From NCBI GenBank assembly GCA_964611635.1, contig CAZTAS010000026.1:1-38405 (forward strand): a DNA stretch of 38,405 nt, written 5' to 3'. The position numbers and the translations under genes were made by a program. Positions 7,661 through 15,283 of the stretch are shown here, one piece after another. The stretch is from JAFDED01 sp964611635 (GTDB lineage Bacteria > Desulfobacterota > JAFDED01). The notes beneath the pieces were generated by a model. That model made no database searches, had not been told where the DNA came from, and saw nothing but the letters and a program-made list of their open reading frames with translations. Positions within the stretch are counted from its first letter, which is position 1. Each line of letters opens with the position of its first letter.

Positions 7661-8386
7661 TTATTCTTCAACAATGGGGCGGCCAAGCCCCATGTTAATC
7701 TTTGCATTAGGTCGCGCAGGAATGCCTAAATATTCAAGCTTTGCTCGAACTGGGAGCGTTCCGTCCTCTGCAAAACGGGTGACTACACCCCAGGAAACAA
7801 CCGTATCGACCTGCTCCAGAACTGGTGTCAAGGTCTTTACAACTTCTTCCAATTGATCTTCTTTGATCTTAAATTCCACAATGGTCGAAAGTATTTTCTC
7901 CTGGAGGACTTCCGGTTTAATTTGCCCGGTCTTTGTATCTGCCACTAAGAACTGATACACAGGGTTGGCCTCTTCAATGTGGACGTTCATTTGACAGAGA
8001 ACTTTGGTAGCCTTTTCGACCTCCGCTATTCTGGTTCCCGTTCCAGGGCGGCCAAATTCAAGGGCCATCCCATATTCGCCCCGTCGGTAGCGTCCCGTAA
8101 CATCATTGGTTTTCATCTCTTCGGTGCCGCGACCTCCCTGTTTTAACCCCGGATACTGAACTCTTGGATCGCTGAACATTGCCCGGATAGAGCGGGGATA
8201 TTTATTAGATTCCTCAGGCATATAGATGGCATCTACGGGGCAAGCACCCGATCTTAGGCATGAACTGCATTCCACGCATTCATCCTGATCGATACTGACA
8301 ACCTCATTTCCCTCCACAATACAATTCATGGGACAAACATCAACGCATGCTAAACAGGAAATACATTTTTCAGGATCAATTCTCAT
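7661..8386 (-). CDS. Two-[4Fe-4S] ferredoxin with a ~180-residue C-terminal domain
   Basis: 241 residues; GAGGAGG lies five bases before the ATG. The N terminus is a bacterial-type ferredoxin with two clusters: C8-x2-C11-x2-C14-x3-C18-P and C37-x2-C40-x2-C43-x5-C49-P. The last spacing is longer than the canonical three. The rest, from about residue 60, is soluble and includes TNDVTGRYRRGEYGMALEFG and a C-terminal GLGRPIVEE. I do not know this domain. It most likely passes electrons to or from the Cys-rich protein encoded 11 bases downstream. The start codon overlaps the last codons of a decayed WYL-type regulator, whose promoter it may now use. Confidence 0.75.
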   Translation of the reverse strand: MRIDPEKCISCLACVDVCPMNCIVEGNEVVSIDQDECVECSSCLRSGACPVDAIYMPEESNKYPRSIRAMFSDPRVQYPGLKQGGRGTEEMKTNDVTGRYRRGEYGMALEFGRPGTGTRIAEVEKATKVLCQMNVHIEEANPVYQFLVADTKTGQIKPEVLQEKILSTIVEFKIKEDQLEEVVKTLTPVLEQVDTVVSWGVVTRFAEDGTLPVRAKLEYLGIPARPNAKINMGLGRPIVEE

Positions 8387-8574
8387 TTGTTCCTCCTCTG
8401 CAACTTCTCATTGTCAAGGATAAAGCTTGAGACCTGGATAAGCTCCAAGCCTTGATAAATAATTCGGTGGCCTATTCATTCCAGCTTGGCAAACTCTTTT
8501 ACGGCAAGTCCATTCCGACTAGCTTTGATGACCCGTGTTATCCTCCAATGCCGGGCTAGTTGATCTCCCCTCAT
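8383..8574 (-). pseudogene. Decayed N-terminal HTH of a YafY/WYL-type transcriptional regulator
   Basis: From the ATG at 8574 the frame reads MRGDQLARHWRITRVIKASR, NGLAVKEFAKLE, an in-frame TGA at 8476-8478, then IGHRIIYQGLELIQVSSFIL. This follows the N-terminal helix-turn-helix of YafY/WYL regulators (general pattern ..QLARQWRI.R.., GLTV.EIA, RTIYRDLEALQ..GFP). Only ~63 codons remain, and the frame ends over the ferredoxin ATG. The WYL effector domain is gone. The TGA lies where relatives have Cys or a charged residue; there is no sign that it is selenocysteine. Confidence 0.6.
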
Positions 8575-8634
8575 GCATTGCTCCACTAACGACACTCCTA
8601 TGAGAGAAGAAACTAGGCCTCAGAAATGGAAACT

Positions 8635-8662
8635 ATCTTATCAGATGTTGTGCTTTAGTCAA
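8635..8662 (-). promoter_or_regulatory. Probable promoter for the ferredoxin operon
   Basis: TTGACT (8662-8657), 16 bases, TAAGAT (8640-8635) on the minus strand. A start near 8628 would give a ~240-base leader that runs through the decayed regulator to the ferredoxin ATG at 8386. Confidence 0.5.
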
Positions 8663-8822
8663 CTTAATCCTTCCAGAAAAGGATATAAAACGATTTGATA
8701 ATACTTGCAATATGGCTCAGCTGCTTTTCTTGCTATTTAAGAAAGGACGCTTAGGGAACCAGTTACGCCGGCTGACCCGGAGGCGAATATCCAGTACGTT
8801 ACGAGAGATAATCTAGCGTATT

Positions 8823-9095
8823 AATCTGGTGATTCGCGGCGGTTGAAATACCACCGCAAGGCCAATGTTCGAAGGATCTTCCATCAATTAGAGAGGTGGA
8901 TTAAACGGCAGCTGTATTCGTTTCTTGCCAAACGCCGGAGAAACGTGATGTGGCGCCGATACAAGACGCGCCGGTTGATTGATGAATTCCGCCTGGTGCG
9001 ACGGGCGCATCTCATTCGTCGCCTGGTAATCCGGTGACTCCGGAGACGGAGCTGCAAAGAAAAGCGGCCTACGGGAAAACTGGGCGGGCCGTTTG
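8823..9095 (+). mobile_element. Probable 3' tail of a group II intron: end of the reverse transcriptase/maturase plus domain V-like RNA
   Basis: An open frame ending at the TGA of 9035-9037 gives an Arg-rich tail (GDSRRLKYHRKANVRRIF, LERWIKRQLYSFLAKRRR, VMWRRYKTRRL) like the C-terminal end of group II intron reverse transcriptases. Twenty-five bases on, 9062-9094 folds like intron domain V: AGCGGCC pairs with GGCCGTT, with the AGC triad facing GTT through one G-T pair, and an upper stem capped by GAAAA. The following GAGGAAGGGCAACC resembles the domain VI region. All upstream parts (domain I, the polymerase motifs) are missing. The calls rest on pattern memory, so moderate confidence. Confidence 0.5.
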
Positions 9096-9157
9096 ATCGA
9101 GCGGACGGAGGAAGGGCAACCAAGCCCGACCTCTGAGGCGGAAGAATTTAGGGCATG

Positions 9158-10255
9158 TCAGATCCTATACTTTTCAAGTTTTTCAGGGTCAATTTCTATG
9201 CCGAGTCCTGAACCCTCCGGTATGATAAGGAATCCGTTTTCAAACTTAGGCTTCTCTGCCAGAAGGTCGTCAGACCATTTAAGATAATTAGCAAGCTCGG
9301 TATTCACAACATTCTTATAGCCTGCGCAGTTATGAGCGCTGGCGATCGTGCCGACACCTGTTTCAGCCTGGGTGCCGATAATACATGGGACATGAAAAAG
9401 CTCTGCGGTCTGTATGATTTTTCGGGAATTTATTATTCCGGTGCGAGGAGTCTTTACACTAATTATTCCCACAGCACCTATTTTGAGTTCCCTCAAAGCG
9501 TCTTGAACGGTGATTACCCCCTCATCCATTAAGATCGCGATGGGCAAAGAGCGTGCGATCTTGAGCTTTCCCTCCACATCTGAAATCGGCAATGGTTCTT
9601 CCACAGCAAAAACTTTTTCATCCACCATCCTGCTTAAAGCCCAAAGAGCTGCTCTTCTGTCCCATCCCTGGTTGGCATCCACATATATGTCTATATCATC
9701 TCCCACTGCCTTGCGAATCGCTCTAACCACATCTACATCTTTTTTAGGTTCTGTTCCCACTTTGACCTTGAGTGTTTTTATGCCCATTTCTACGAAATGC
9801 ACCGATTCTTCTACAGACTTCTCCACTGCCTTAAGAGAAATGTTGGTGGCAACCGGGACGCGGCCATCGTGCCACCCCCCTAAAAACTTATAAAGAGGAA
9901 CGCCGAGGAATCGTCCCTTCAGGTCATGGATAGCGACATCGATGGCTCCTCGAGCGGTGTTGTTGCCGGGGTAGCGATTTAAAACAGCATTTATTTTTTC
10001 CGAATCCATTACATCCATTCCCAGCAAAGCAGTTCGATATAATTCCTCAACGGCAATGACGATAGATTTTTGCGTTTCACCATAAAAAGTGGGTCGCGGC
10101 ATGGCCTCGCCGTATCCTCTCAGCCCTTCTTCACCATTTACGCAAATCAGAACATGCTCTGCCTTTTCGATACCGGCAGTGCTCCATCGACTTGATTGGA
10201 CATCGGATCGATATGAGATCACAAAGGGGATAGCTTCCACATTGGTGATCTTCAT
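9158..10255 (-). CDS. Mandelate racemase/muconate lactonizing enzyme family protein
   Basis: 365 residues from the ATG at 10255, which has AGGAGG seven bases upstream; an earlier in-frame start at 10294 lacks one. Full enolase-superfamily layout: capping domain (1-~125), then barrel with K163-V-K165, D193-A-N195, E219-E220, D244-E245 and K268 in SVKTPRTG. These are the two catalytic lysines and three metal ligands of the muconate lactonizing subgroup. Members abstract a proton alpha to a carboxylate and act as racemases, epimerases, cycloisomerases or o-succinylbenzoate synthase. The substrate is not deducible. It lies 51 bases after a CoA-transferase gene in the same direction, which suggests a carboxylic acid that is isomerised and also activated to CoA. 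The damaged homologue at 983-1972 is a different, more distant member. Confidence 0.85.
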   Translation of the reverse strand: MKITNVEAIPFVISYRSDVQSSRWSTAGIEKAEHVLICVNGEEGLRGYGEAMPRPTFYGETQKSIVIAVEELYRTALLGMDVMDSEKINAVLNRYPGNNTARGAIDVAIHDLKGRFLGVPLYKFLGGWHDGRVPVATNISLKAVEKSVEESVHFVEMGIKTLKVKVGTEPKKDVDVVRAIRKAVGDDIDIYVDANQGWDRRAALWALSRMVDEKVFAVEEPLPISDVEGKLKIARSLPIAILMDEGVITVQDALRELKIGAVGIISVKTPRTGIINSRKIIQTAELFHVPCIIGTQAETGVGTIASAHNCAGYKNVVNTELANYLKWSDDLLAEKPKFENGFLIIPEGSGLGIEIDPEKLEKYRI

Positions 10256-10306
10256 TTGATTGCCTCCTATGGAAAGTGTATCTTGAATCTTCAACGACGA
10301 TCGAAA

Positions 10307-11494
10307 TCAGCCAACAGCCTTCTCGCGTCTCAACTCGTCTATCTTTGGCTGGTCATAGCCCAGAACTTCCCGCAAGACCTCATCGGTGTGCTCCCCCAGC
10401 CGGGGCGGCGGACTTATTCTCTTGGTCTCGCTATTTAAAAACTTGAAGGGCACGCCGATCATCTTCAACTTCCCTAGGGTCGGATGTTCTACAAATTGAA
10501 GCATTTCTCGTTCCAGTATTTGCGGATCGTTGAATACTTGATCCAAATCATTCATCACGCCATTGGGAAGGCCTGCTTCTTCAAAGATTGCGGCCCATTC
10601 CATGGCTGTCCTGGTCATCATCTTCTCCTCTATGGGGGGATAAAGGATATCGCGGTTTTTGACCCGCAGGGCGTTGGTTTTGAAGCGAGGATCTTCGATG
10701 AGCTCTTCCAATCCCAAGGCGCGGCAAAACTTGGGATACATGGTACCGCTGGTGGCCGAGATAGTAATATATCCCTCCTTGGTCTTGTAAGTCTTGGAGG
10801 GAACTCGCCAAGGGTGCTCGAGTCCAAGGCGCCTGGGGATCTTGCCCGAAGCAAAGTACTCTGCTGTCATAATCGACAGGAGGGCTACTTGACCGTCCAG
10901 CATAGAGATGTCGATGTACTCGCCGGTTTCTTGCCGTTCCCTGAAAAACAAAGATGACAGGATCGCGATAACGGCCATTAAAGACCCTCCCAGATCTCCA
11001 ACCGGAATGCCGATCTTGACCGGCTCTCCATCCTTGACTCCGGTGATGGACATAGCTCCCCCCATGGCCTGGATCACCGGGTCATATGCTCTTTTGTCGC
11101 GGTAAGGCCCGGTTTGGCCAAAGCCCGAGATGGAACAATAAATAATCTTGGAATTGATCTCCTTCAGAGTGTCGTAGTCGATACCCAGCCTCTTTACCAC
11201 TCCAGGAGTAAAGTTCTCGAGGAAGACATCCGAACATTTGGCCAGCTCGTACAAAATATCCTTCCCCCCGGGGTGTTTCAGGTTCAGGACGATCCCCTTC
11301 TTGTTTCGATTGAGGGTCATATAATATCCACTCTCTTCATTGATAAAGGGAGGCCACGTCCGGGTTTCGTCTCCCTCCGGGGGCTCTACCTTGATCACCT
11401 CGGCTCCGAGATCTCCCAGGATCACTGAACAGTAAGGACCGGCGAGCACCCGGGATACATCTAAAACTCTCACTCCATCAAGTTTAGCAGCCAT
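10307..11494 (-). CDS. CaiB/BaiF family (class III) CoA-transferase
   Basis: 395 residues from the ATG at 11494, with AAAGGA eight bases upstream; an earlier ATG at 11524 is unsupported. Family features: N-terminal VRVLDVSRVLAGPYCS, LGDLGAEVIKVEPPEGD, LNRNKKGIVLNLK, the YCSISGFGQTGPY loop, YDPVIQAMGG and the IPVGDLGG segment holding the catalytic Asp that forms the acyl anhydride. The C-terminal PPRLGEHTDEVL is also typical. These enzymes move CoA between two carboxylic acids without ATP, usually from succinyl-CoA or an acyl-CoA. It forms a two-gene unit with the enolase-superfamily enzyme downstream. A second enzyme of the same family and length is at 30976; the two are clearly different sequences and probably use different acids. 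Confidence 0.9.
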   Translation of the reverse strand: MAAKLDGVRVLDVSRVLAGPYCSVILGDLGAEVIKVEPPEGDETRTWPPFINEESGYYMTLNRNKKGIVLNLKHPGGKDILYELAKCSDVFLENFTPGVVKRLGIDYDTLKEINSKIIYCSISGFGQTGPYRDKRAYDPVIQAMGGAMSITGVKDGEPVKIGIPVGDLGGSLMAVIAILSSLFFRERQETGEYIDISMLDGQVALLSIMTAEYFASGKIPRRLGLEHPWRVPSKTYKTKEGYITISATSGTMYPKFCRALGLEELIEDPRFKTNALRVKNRDILYPPIEEKMMTRTAMEWAAIFEEAGLPNGVMNDLDQVFNDPQILEREMLQFVEHPTLGKLKMIGVPFKFLNSETKRISPPPRLGEHTDEVLREVLGYDQPKIDELRREKAVG

Positions 11495-11961
11495 TGTATA
11501 TTCCTTTCTCTCTGTGTTTACCATAGAGCTTATTTTCCATATTCACATGTTTCTCATATATTCTCAAGTCGTTTTTTTTCTTAAACGTTTTTTCCCGCAT
11601 GCGTTCGGCCGCTGGTTTTATTGTTTCTAACATCTGAAATTTGATATAACATCTTTAAGATCGGCGCTACATGGCCTTACAATAATTCGTTTGATTTTTG
11701 AATTCATTTGTTGGAATTGGTGATAAATTTCGTCTCAAATATACTATGAAATGGGATGACAGTAAACCGTTAATTTCAGTTAGTATCAGGCACCAATACC
11801 TATTTTCCATTTTTATGATTTGTGTCTGAATTAATAGGCACTCCCTTGGCCATTTTTCCTGACAATCCCACATCAATTCGCTTCTCTATCAGATCAAATC
11901 AAATCCTGTCTGAGGTGTTTAGTTTGTCAGATATTGGTAAGTACAATTAAATACAATCTAC
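11495..11961. other. AT-rich intergenic region, no gene recognised
   Basis: 467 bases between the CoA-transferase start and the lipoprotein gene end, both on the minus strand. It must contain the promoter of the CoA-transferase unit, but I see no convincing -35/-10 pair. A 69-codon open frame at 11667-11876 has no ribosome site and unlikely composition. No tRNA, IS end or strong hairpin seen. Confidence 0.45.
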
Positions 11962-12618
11962 TTACTCAAGGTACTCATATGAATCAACTATAGCCCAAAA
12001 ATCATCTAATTTTAATGCAAAAGTATGTTCTTCAGCAGAAAAAATCATGTTTGTAAATCTCTCTTTATCTTTAAAAATTACCAAAAGCCGCTTATCATAG
12101 AATTCTATCTCTGCATCCAATTCTTTGTCTTTAACTATTCTCTCTACTTTGTATATTATTGTCCATATTGCCTTACCACGACGTTGAATTTTTTTTGACT
12201 CAAGTATTTCAGCATCTTTTTTTTCTCTTTTAAAATATTTTTCTAAATAATCTTTAGAAACCTCTCCATAAAGATCCAAACTATACTCTAAAGGCATAGG
12301 TTCAATATATACAGCCGTATGGGCTAAATAATGAGTTCCGGCAAATAAAATCATATAAGATTTATCCCTATCTGTGGGCCTTTTCCATTTTATTGTATCC
12401 TTATGGGGCCTCGTGTATACTCGCCATTCATCGCTAGGAAAAGTCAACTTGATATGTTGATCGTAATTAACGTATGTAAGGGTTCCGGGCTGTTGCTTCC
12501 ATGTCCCTATGAAATCGTAGCCGATAGGGGCGCATGCAAAAATGACGAGAATAGAAAACAAAGTCAGCCCTATTGTACCCACCCTCAAAACCTTTTTCCC
12601 TCCTCTGATCTTTCTCAT
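11962..12618 (-). CDS. Putative lipoprotein of unknown function
   Basis: 218 residues from the ATG at 12618, with AGGAGG seven bases upstream; an upstream in-frame start at 12666 is not supported. The N terminus is a lipoprotein signal: MRKIRGGKKVLRVG, then a hydrophobic core and IFAC, with Cys29 the lipidated residue. The -2 Phe makes this a slightly loose lipobox. The mature part is ~190 residues, soluble, with YDQHIKLTFPSDEWRVYTRP and IYKVERIVKDKELDAEIEFY, and it looks like a small beta-rich domain. Nothing catalytic is visible. Relatively AT-rich. The neighbouring TPR lipoprotein is transcribed away from it. Confidence 0.65.
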   Translation of the reverse strand: MRKIRGGKKVLRVGTIGLTLFSILVIFACAPIGYDFIGTWKQQPGTLTYVNYDQHIKLTFPSDEWRVYTRPHKDTIKWKRPTDRDKSYMILFAGTHYLAHTAVYIEPMPLEYSLDLYGEVSKDYLEKYFKREKKDAEILESKKIQRRGKAIWTIIYKVERIVKDKELDAEIEFYDKRLLVIFKDKERFTNMIFSAEEHTFALKLDDFWAIVDSYEYLE

Positions 12619-12735
12619 GACACGCCTCCTTCTGAAAATGTGCCAACCTTTGTGCGTTAAATACAATGCGGTAATTTATTAATTTCATAAATATTTTACA
12701 TCATTTTTTCAGTCGAAAGTCAAGCCTAATCATCG

Positions 12736-12849
12736 TCACCTTCTTTTTTCTTCCCCGTCTGGATTGATCCTATATTGATCCAAATCAATCGGCTCTGTCC
12801 CGTCCAGGGCCCCGATCTTTTTTAACTCCGCCCGGCTCCAGGGAGTCAT
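12736..12849 (-). CDS. Possible 37-residue open reading frame, unknown
   Basis: Reads MTPWSRAELKKIGALDGTEP, then IDLDQYRINPDGEEKRR. The composition looks protein-like (charged, no rare-residue clusters), but there is no clear ribosome site and no family match. It sits divergently beside the second deoxyribosyltransferase remnant and may itself be a stump. Confidence 0.25.
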   Translation of the reverse strand: MTPWSRAELKKIGALDGTEPIDLDQYRINPDGEEKRR

Positions 12850-12866
12850 CAATTATAGTTTGATCA

Positions 12867-12951
12867 ATGATCATCTACCTCTCAGCCCCTTTGTTCCTCT
12901 TTAGACGAACGCTCCTGGAAGCGCCTGCTGGCCGATATGATGAAGCGGCTT
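12867..12951 (+). pseudogene. Nucleoside 2-deoxyribosyltransferase remnant (copy 2)
   Basis: The first ten codons give MIIYLSAPLF, identical in protein to copy 1 on the other strand at 5860. One extra base at about 12897 shifts the frame, after which SLDERSWKRLLADMMKRL matches TMSERSWNRALADMLHRR of copy 1. Similarity stops near 12951. Only ~28 residues remain. The other stretches of 12619-13203 hold no recognisable gene. Confidence 0.65.
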
Positions 12952-13203
12952 CTCTATTGTATTTCTTTTCTTGACAACCGGGTTGTTTTATGGCATGAAA
13001 GGGATATGAGCCTTTAGAATGAAGATATTAATATCATAGTGCTTTTCGGTGTAATCCTGCGTTCGTCCTGGAGGGCACCATGAAGGAATCGGCCGCAGAG
13101 GATCTTATTTTCTAGTAAAAGTAGAATGATGTCTTGTTTTTTTGGTAAGTTATAGAAAGTAAGTTGATGAAAGTCGTTGGTGAGACGGAAAGGAGGTTAC
13201 ATC

Positions 13204-14502
13204 ATGAAACGATTTGATTGGGCGACCATCCTTTCGGCTCTGGTTATCATTGTTTTCTTTCTCTCAGGGTGCGCCGGGATAGAGCGGCCGGCCATTGATG
13301 CCACTGATTACAACAACCGGGGATGGGCCTATGCAAAACAAGGCCAATACGACAAGGCCATAGCTGATTTCAACAAGGCAATAGAGTTAAATCCGAGGTA
13401 TGCTTTGGCATACAACAATCGGGGATGGGCCTATTGGAAACAAGGCCAATACGACAAGGCCATCTCCGATTACACCAAGGCAATAGAGATAAACCCGAGG
13501 CATGATAAGGCTTACAATAATCGGGGATTGGCCTATGCAAAACAAGGACAATACGACAAGGCCATCTCTGATCACACCAAGGCAATAAAGATAAACCCTG
13601 GGGATGCCGGGGCTTACAACAATCGGGGATTTACCTATTTCGAACAAGGCCAATTTGACCTGGCCATAGCTGATTATAACAAAGCGATAGAGTTAAACCC
13701 AGAGTTTGCTTTGACATACATCAATCGGGGATGGGCCTATGCGAAAAAAGGCCAACATGACAAGGCCATCTCTGATTTCTCCAAAGCGATAGAGATAAAC
13801 CCGAGGTATGCTGAGGCATACAATAATCGGGGAATTGCCTATGCAAAACAAGGTAAATATGAAAAGGCAATCTCTGATTACACCAAAGCGATAGAGTTAA
13901 ACCCGAGGTATGCTAAGGCTTACAACAATCGGGGATTTACCTATTTCGAACAAGGCCAATTTGACCTGGCCATAGCTGATTATAACAAAGCGATAGAGTT
14001 AAACCCGGAGTTTGCTTTGACATACATCAATCGGGGATGGGCCTATGGGAAACAAGGCCAATATGACAAGGCCATCTCTGATTACACCAAGGCGATAGAG
14101 ATAAACCCGGAGTTTGCTTTGGCATACATCAATCGGGGATGGGCCTATGGGAAACAAGGACAATACGACAAGGCCATAGCTGATCACACCAAGGCAATAG
14201 AAATAAACCCGAGGGATGCCAGAGCCTATAACAGCAAAGCCTGGCTTTTAGCCACATGCGAGATTGCCAGATATCGAGACGGTAATAAAGCCGTGGAACT
14301 GGCAAAAAAAGCAGTAGAGCTTTCCCCAATCCCTGGTTACTTGGATACATTGGCTGCAGCCTATGCTGAGGCGGGTAAATTTGAAGATGCAATAATAAAC
14401 CAGGAAAAGGCCATCGCTCAACTAAAAAAAGAAGGCAAGGCAAAAAACCTGATTGATGAATTTATAGAGCGCCTGGAGTATTATAAAGCCCATAATCCCT
14501 GA
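13204..14502 (+). CDS. TPR-repeat lipoprotein
   Basis: 432 residues from the ATG at 13204 (AAAGGAGG, seven bases upstream); a frame-internal start at 13177 precedes that site and is rejected. A lipoprotein signal is present: basic start, hydrophobic core, LSGC with Cys23 as the lipidated residue. Then come nine canonical 34-residue tetratricopeptide repeats (YNNRGWAYAKQGQYDKAIAD type, from 13309) and two degenerate ones, ending in a helical tail. TPR superhelices bind other proteins; as an outer-membrane or periplasm-facing lipoprotein it would act as an assembly or scaffold protein. Repeats 4 and 7 are almost identical in DNA. It is the only large intact + strand gene here and is followed by a terminator. 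The partner is unknown. Confidence 0.85.
   Translation: MKRFDWATILSALVIIVFFLSGCAGIERPAIDATDYNNRGWAYAKQGQYDKAIADFNKAIELNPRYALAYNNRGWAYWKQGQYDKAISDYTKAIEINPRHDKAYNNRGLAYAKQGQYDKAISDHTKAIKINPGDAGAYNNRGFTYFEQGQFDLAIADYNKAIELNPEFALTYINRGWAYAKKGQHDKAISDFSKAIEINPRYAEAYNNRGIAYAKQGKYEKAISDYTKAIELNPRYAKAYNNRGFTYFEQGQFDLAIADYNKAIELNPEFALTYINRGWAYGKQGQYDKAISDYTKAIEINPEFALAYINRGWAYGKQGQYDKAIADHTKAIEINPRDARAYNSKAWLLATCEIARYRDGNKAVELAKKAVELSPIPGYLDTLAAAYAEAGKFEDAIINQEKAIAQLKKEGKAKNLIDEFIERLEYYKAHNP
13309..14226 (+). repeat. Nine tandem 102-base repeats encoding TPR units
   Basis: Exact 102-base periodicity from 13309. Units 4 (13615) and 7 (13921), and the start of the units after them, match over roughly 130 bases with about one difference. 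They are 306 bases (three units) apart, which points to a recent block duplication or gene conversion. Confidence 0.85.
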
Positions 14503-14617
14503 CGGGAGAAGACGAAGGAGGGGGAAAAGTAGTATATGAAAAATATAAGAAATTCAATTTAATGAACATAGAATGGTTAAACTGAACCGTTTGGCCTATT
14601 TTCTTACCAGTGGCAAG

Positions 14618-14652
14618 ACCTGTTTGATTTCAAGATGAATTAAACAGGTTTT
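14618..14652 (+). terminator. Terminator of the TPR gene
   Basis: A 12-bp imperfect stem (ACCTGTTTGATT with AATTAAACAGGT, one G-T pair) and an eight-base loop are followed by TTT. It lies 115 bases after the TPR stop. Nothing else is recognised in 14503-14804, which separates this gene from the converging cupin gene. Confidence 0.6.
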
Positions 14653-14804
14653 ACCGATACCTCATTCTGTTTATATCCGTTTGAAATGATCAAGACCCGC
14701 CAGGCCTTAATTCTTAAAAGTTCGCGTCTGAAATGAGGAAACCGCCACAGTATATTCAAAAGCTGTCCAGCTAATTGTCAGTCTTAATCGTGGTCAGTAC
14801 AATT

Positions 14805-15245
14805 TTATCCCTCATAGGGAAACGTGTGTTCGTTGTAATGCTCTTTACATGACATTTCCATGATAGTGAATAAGAAGCCATGCCCTTTTTTTGCGGCGTA
14901 GCTATGGGGCACGCCTTTGGGCAAGAGGATCGTCACAGGGGACTTCACGTTATAGACTTCGTCTCCCAGGGCGACCTCAGCCTCCAATCCCCCATCTTCT
15001 TCTGAAACAAATATGTAGAGCTCATCGACGTCATGAGTGTGGAGGACGATATGCGGTTCATAATCAGAAGGGATCGATTTTATTTGCCTTACAACCACCC
15101 TGATAGGCGATTCCGGGAAGTATCCATCTCCACAAAAAGACCACCGGGGCATTGCCTCAACATGATGCCCTTTGGTATGGTGAGCGTGATGGTGATCTCC
15201 GGTTGAGTCGAAGGGTTTCTTGATGCAATATTCATATTTTTTCAT
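14805..15245 (-). CDS. Cupin-domain protein with His-rich N terminus
   Basis: 146 residues, AAAGGAG six bases before the ATG. A single cupin barrel with motif 1 as HTHDVDELYIF (two His plus Glu) and motif 2 as LPKGVPHSY (third His), giving the usual 3-His/1-Glu metal site. The N terminus is unusual: DHHHAHHTKGHH within residues ~17-28, a likely extra metal-binding stretch. Cupins of this size are isomerases, dioxygenases or decarboxylase-like proteins, or regulators; the sequence does not say which. It is the last gene of the minus-strand catabolic cluster, 38 bases after the flavin reductase, so it probably acts on an intermediate of that pathway. Confidence 0.75.
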   Translation of the reverse strand: MKKYEYCIKKPFDSTGDHHHAHHTKGHHVEAMPRWSFCGDGYFPESPIRVVVRQIKSIPSDYEPHIVLHTHDVDELYIFVSEEDGGLEAEVALGDEVYNVKSPVTILLPKGVPHSYAAKKGHGFLFTIMEMSCKEHYNEHTFPYEG

Positions 15246-15283
15246 TTTTTTCTCCTTTCATGTGGAAATGGAACCTTCCCGAA

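Noticed and set aside
8476..8478. In-frame TGA in the WYL remnant as a second selenocysteine
   Set aside because: The product is only a 63-codon stump without its effector domain, and I saw no SECIS-like hairpin after this TGA.
11667..11876. 69-codon minus-strand open frame
   Set aside because: No ribosome site, amino-acid composition unlike a folded protein and no recognisable motif; treated as chance.
13024..13035. Perfect 12-base palindrome GATATTAATATC as an operator
   Set aside because: AT-rich palindromes of this length are expected by chance in such intergenic DNA, and it is 170 bases from the TPR start without a promoter nearby.
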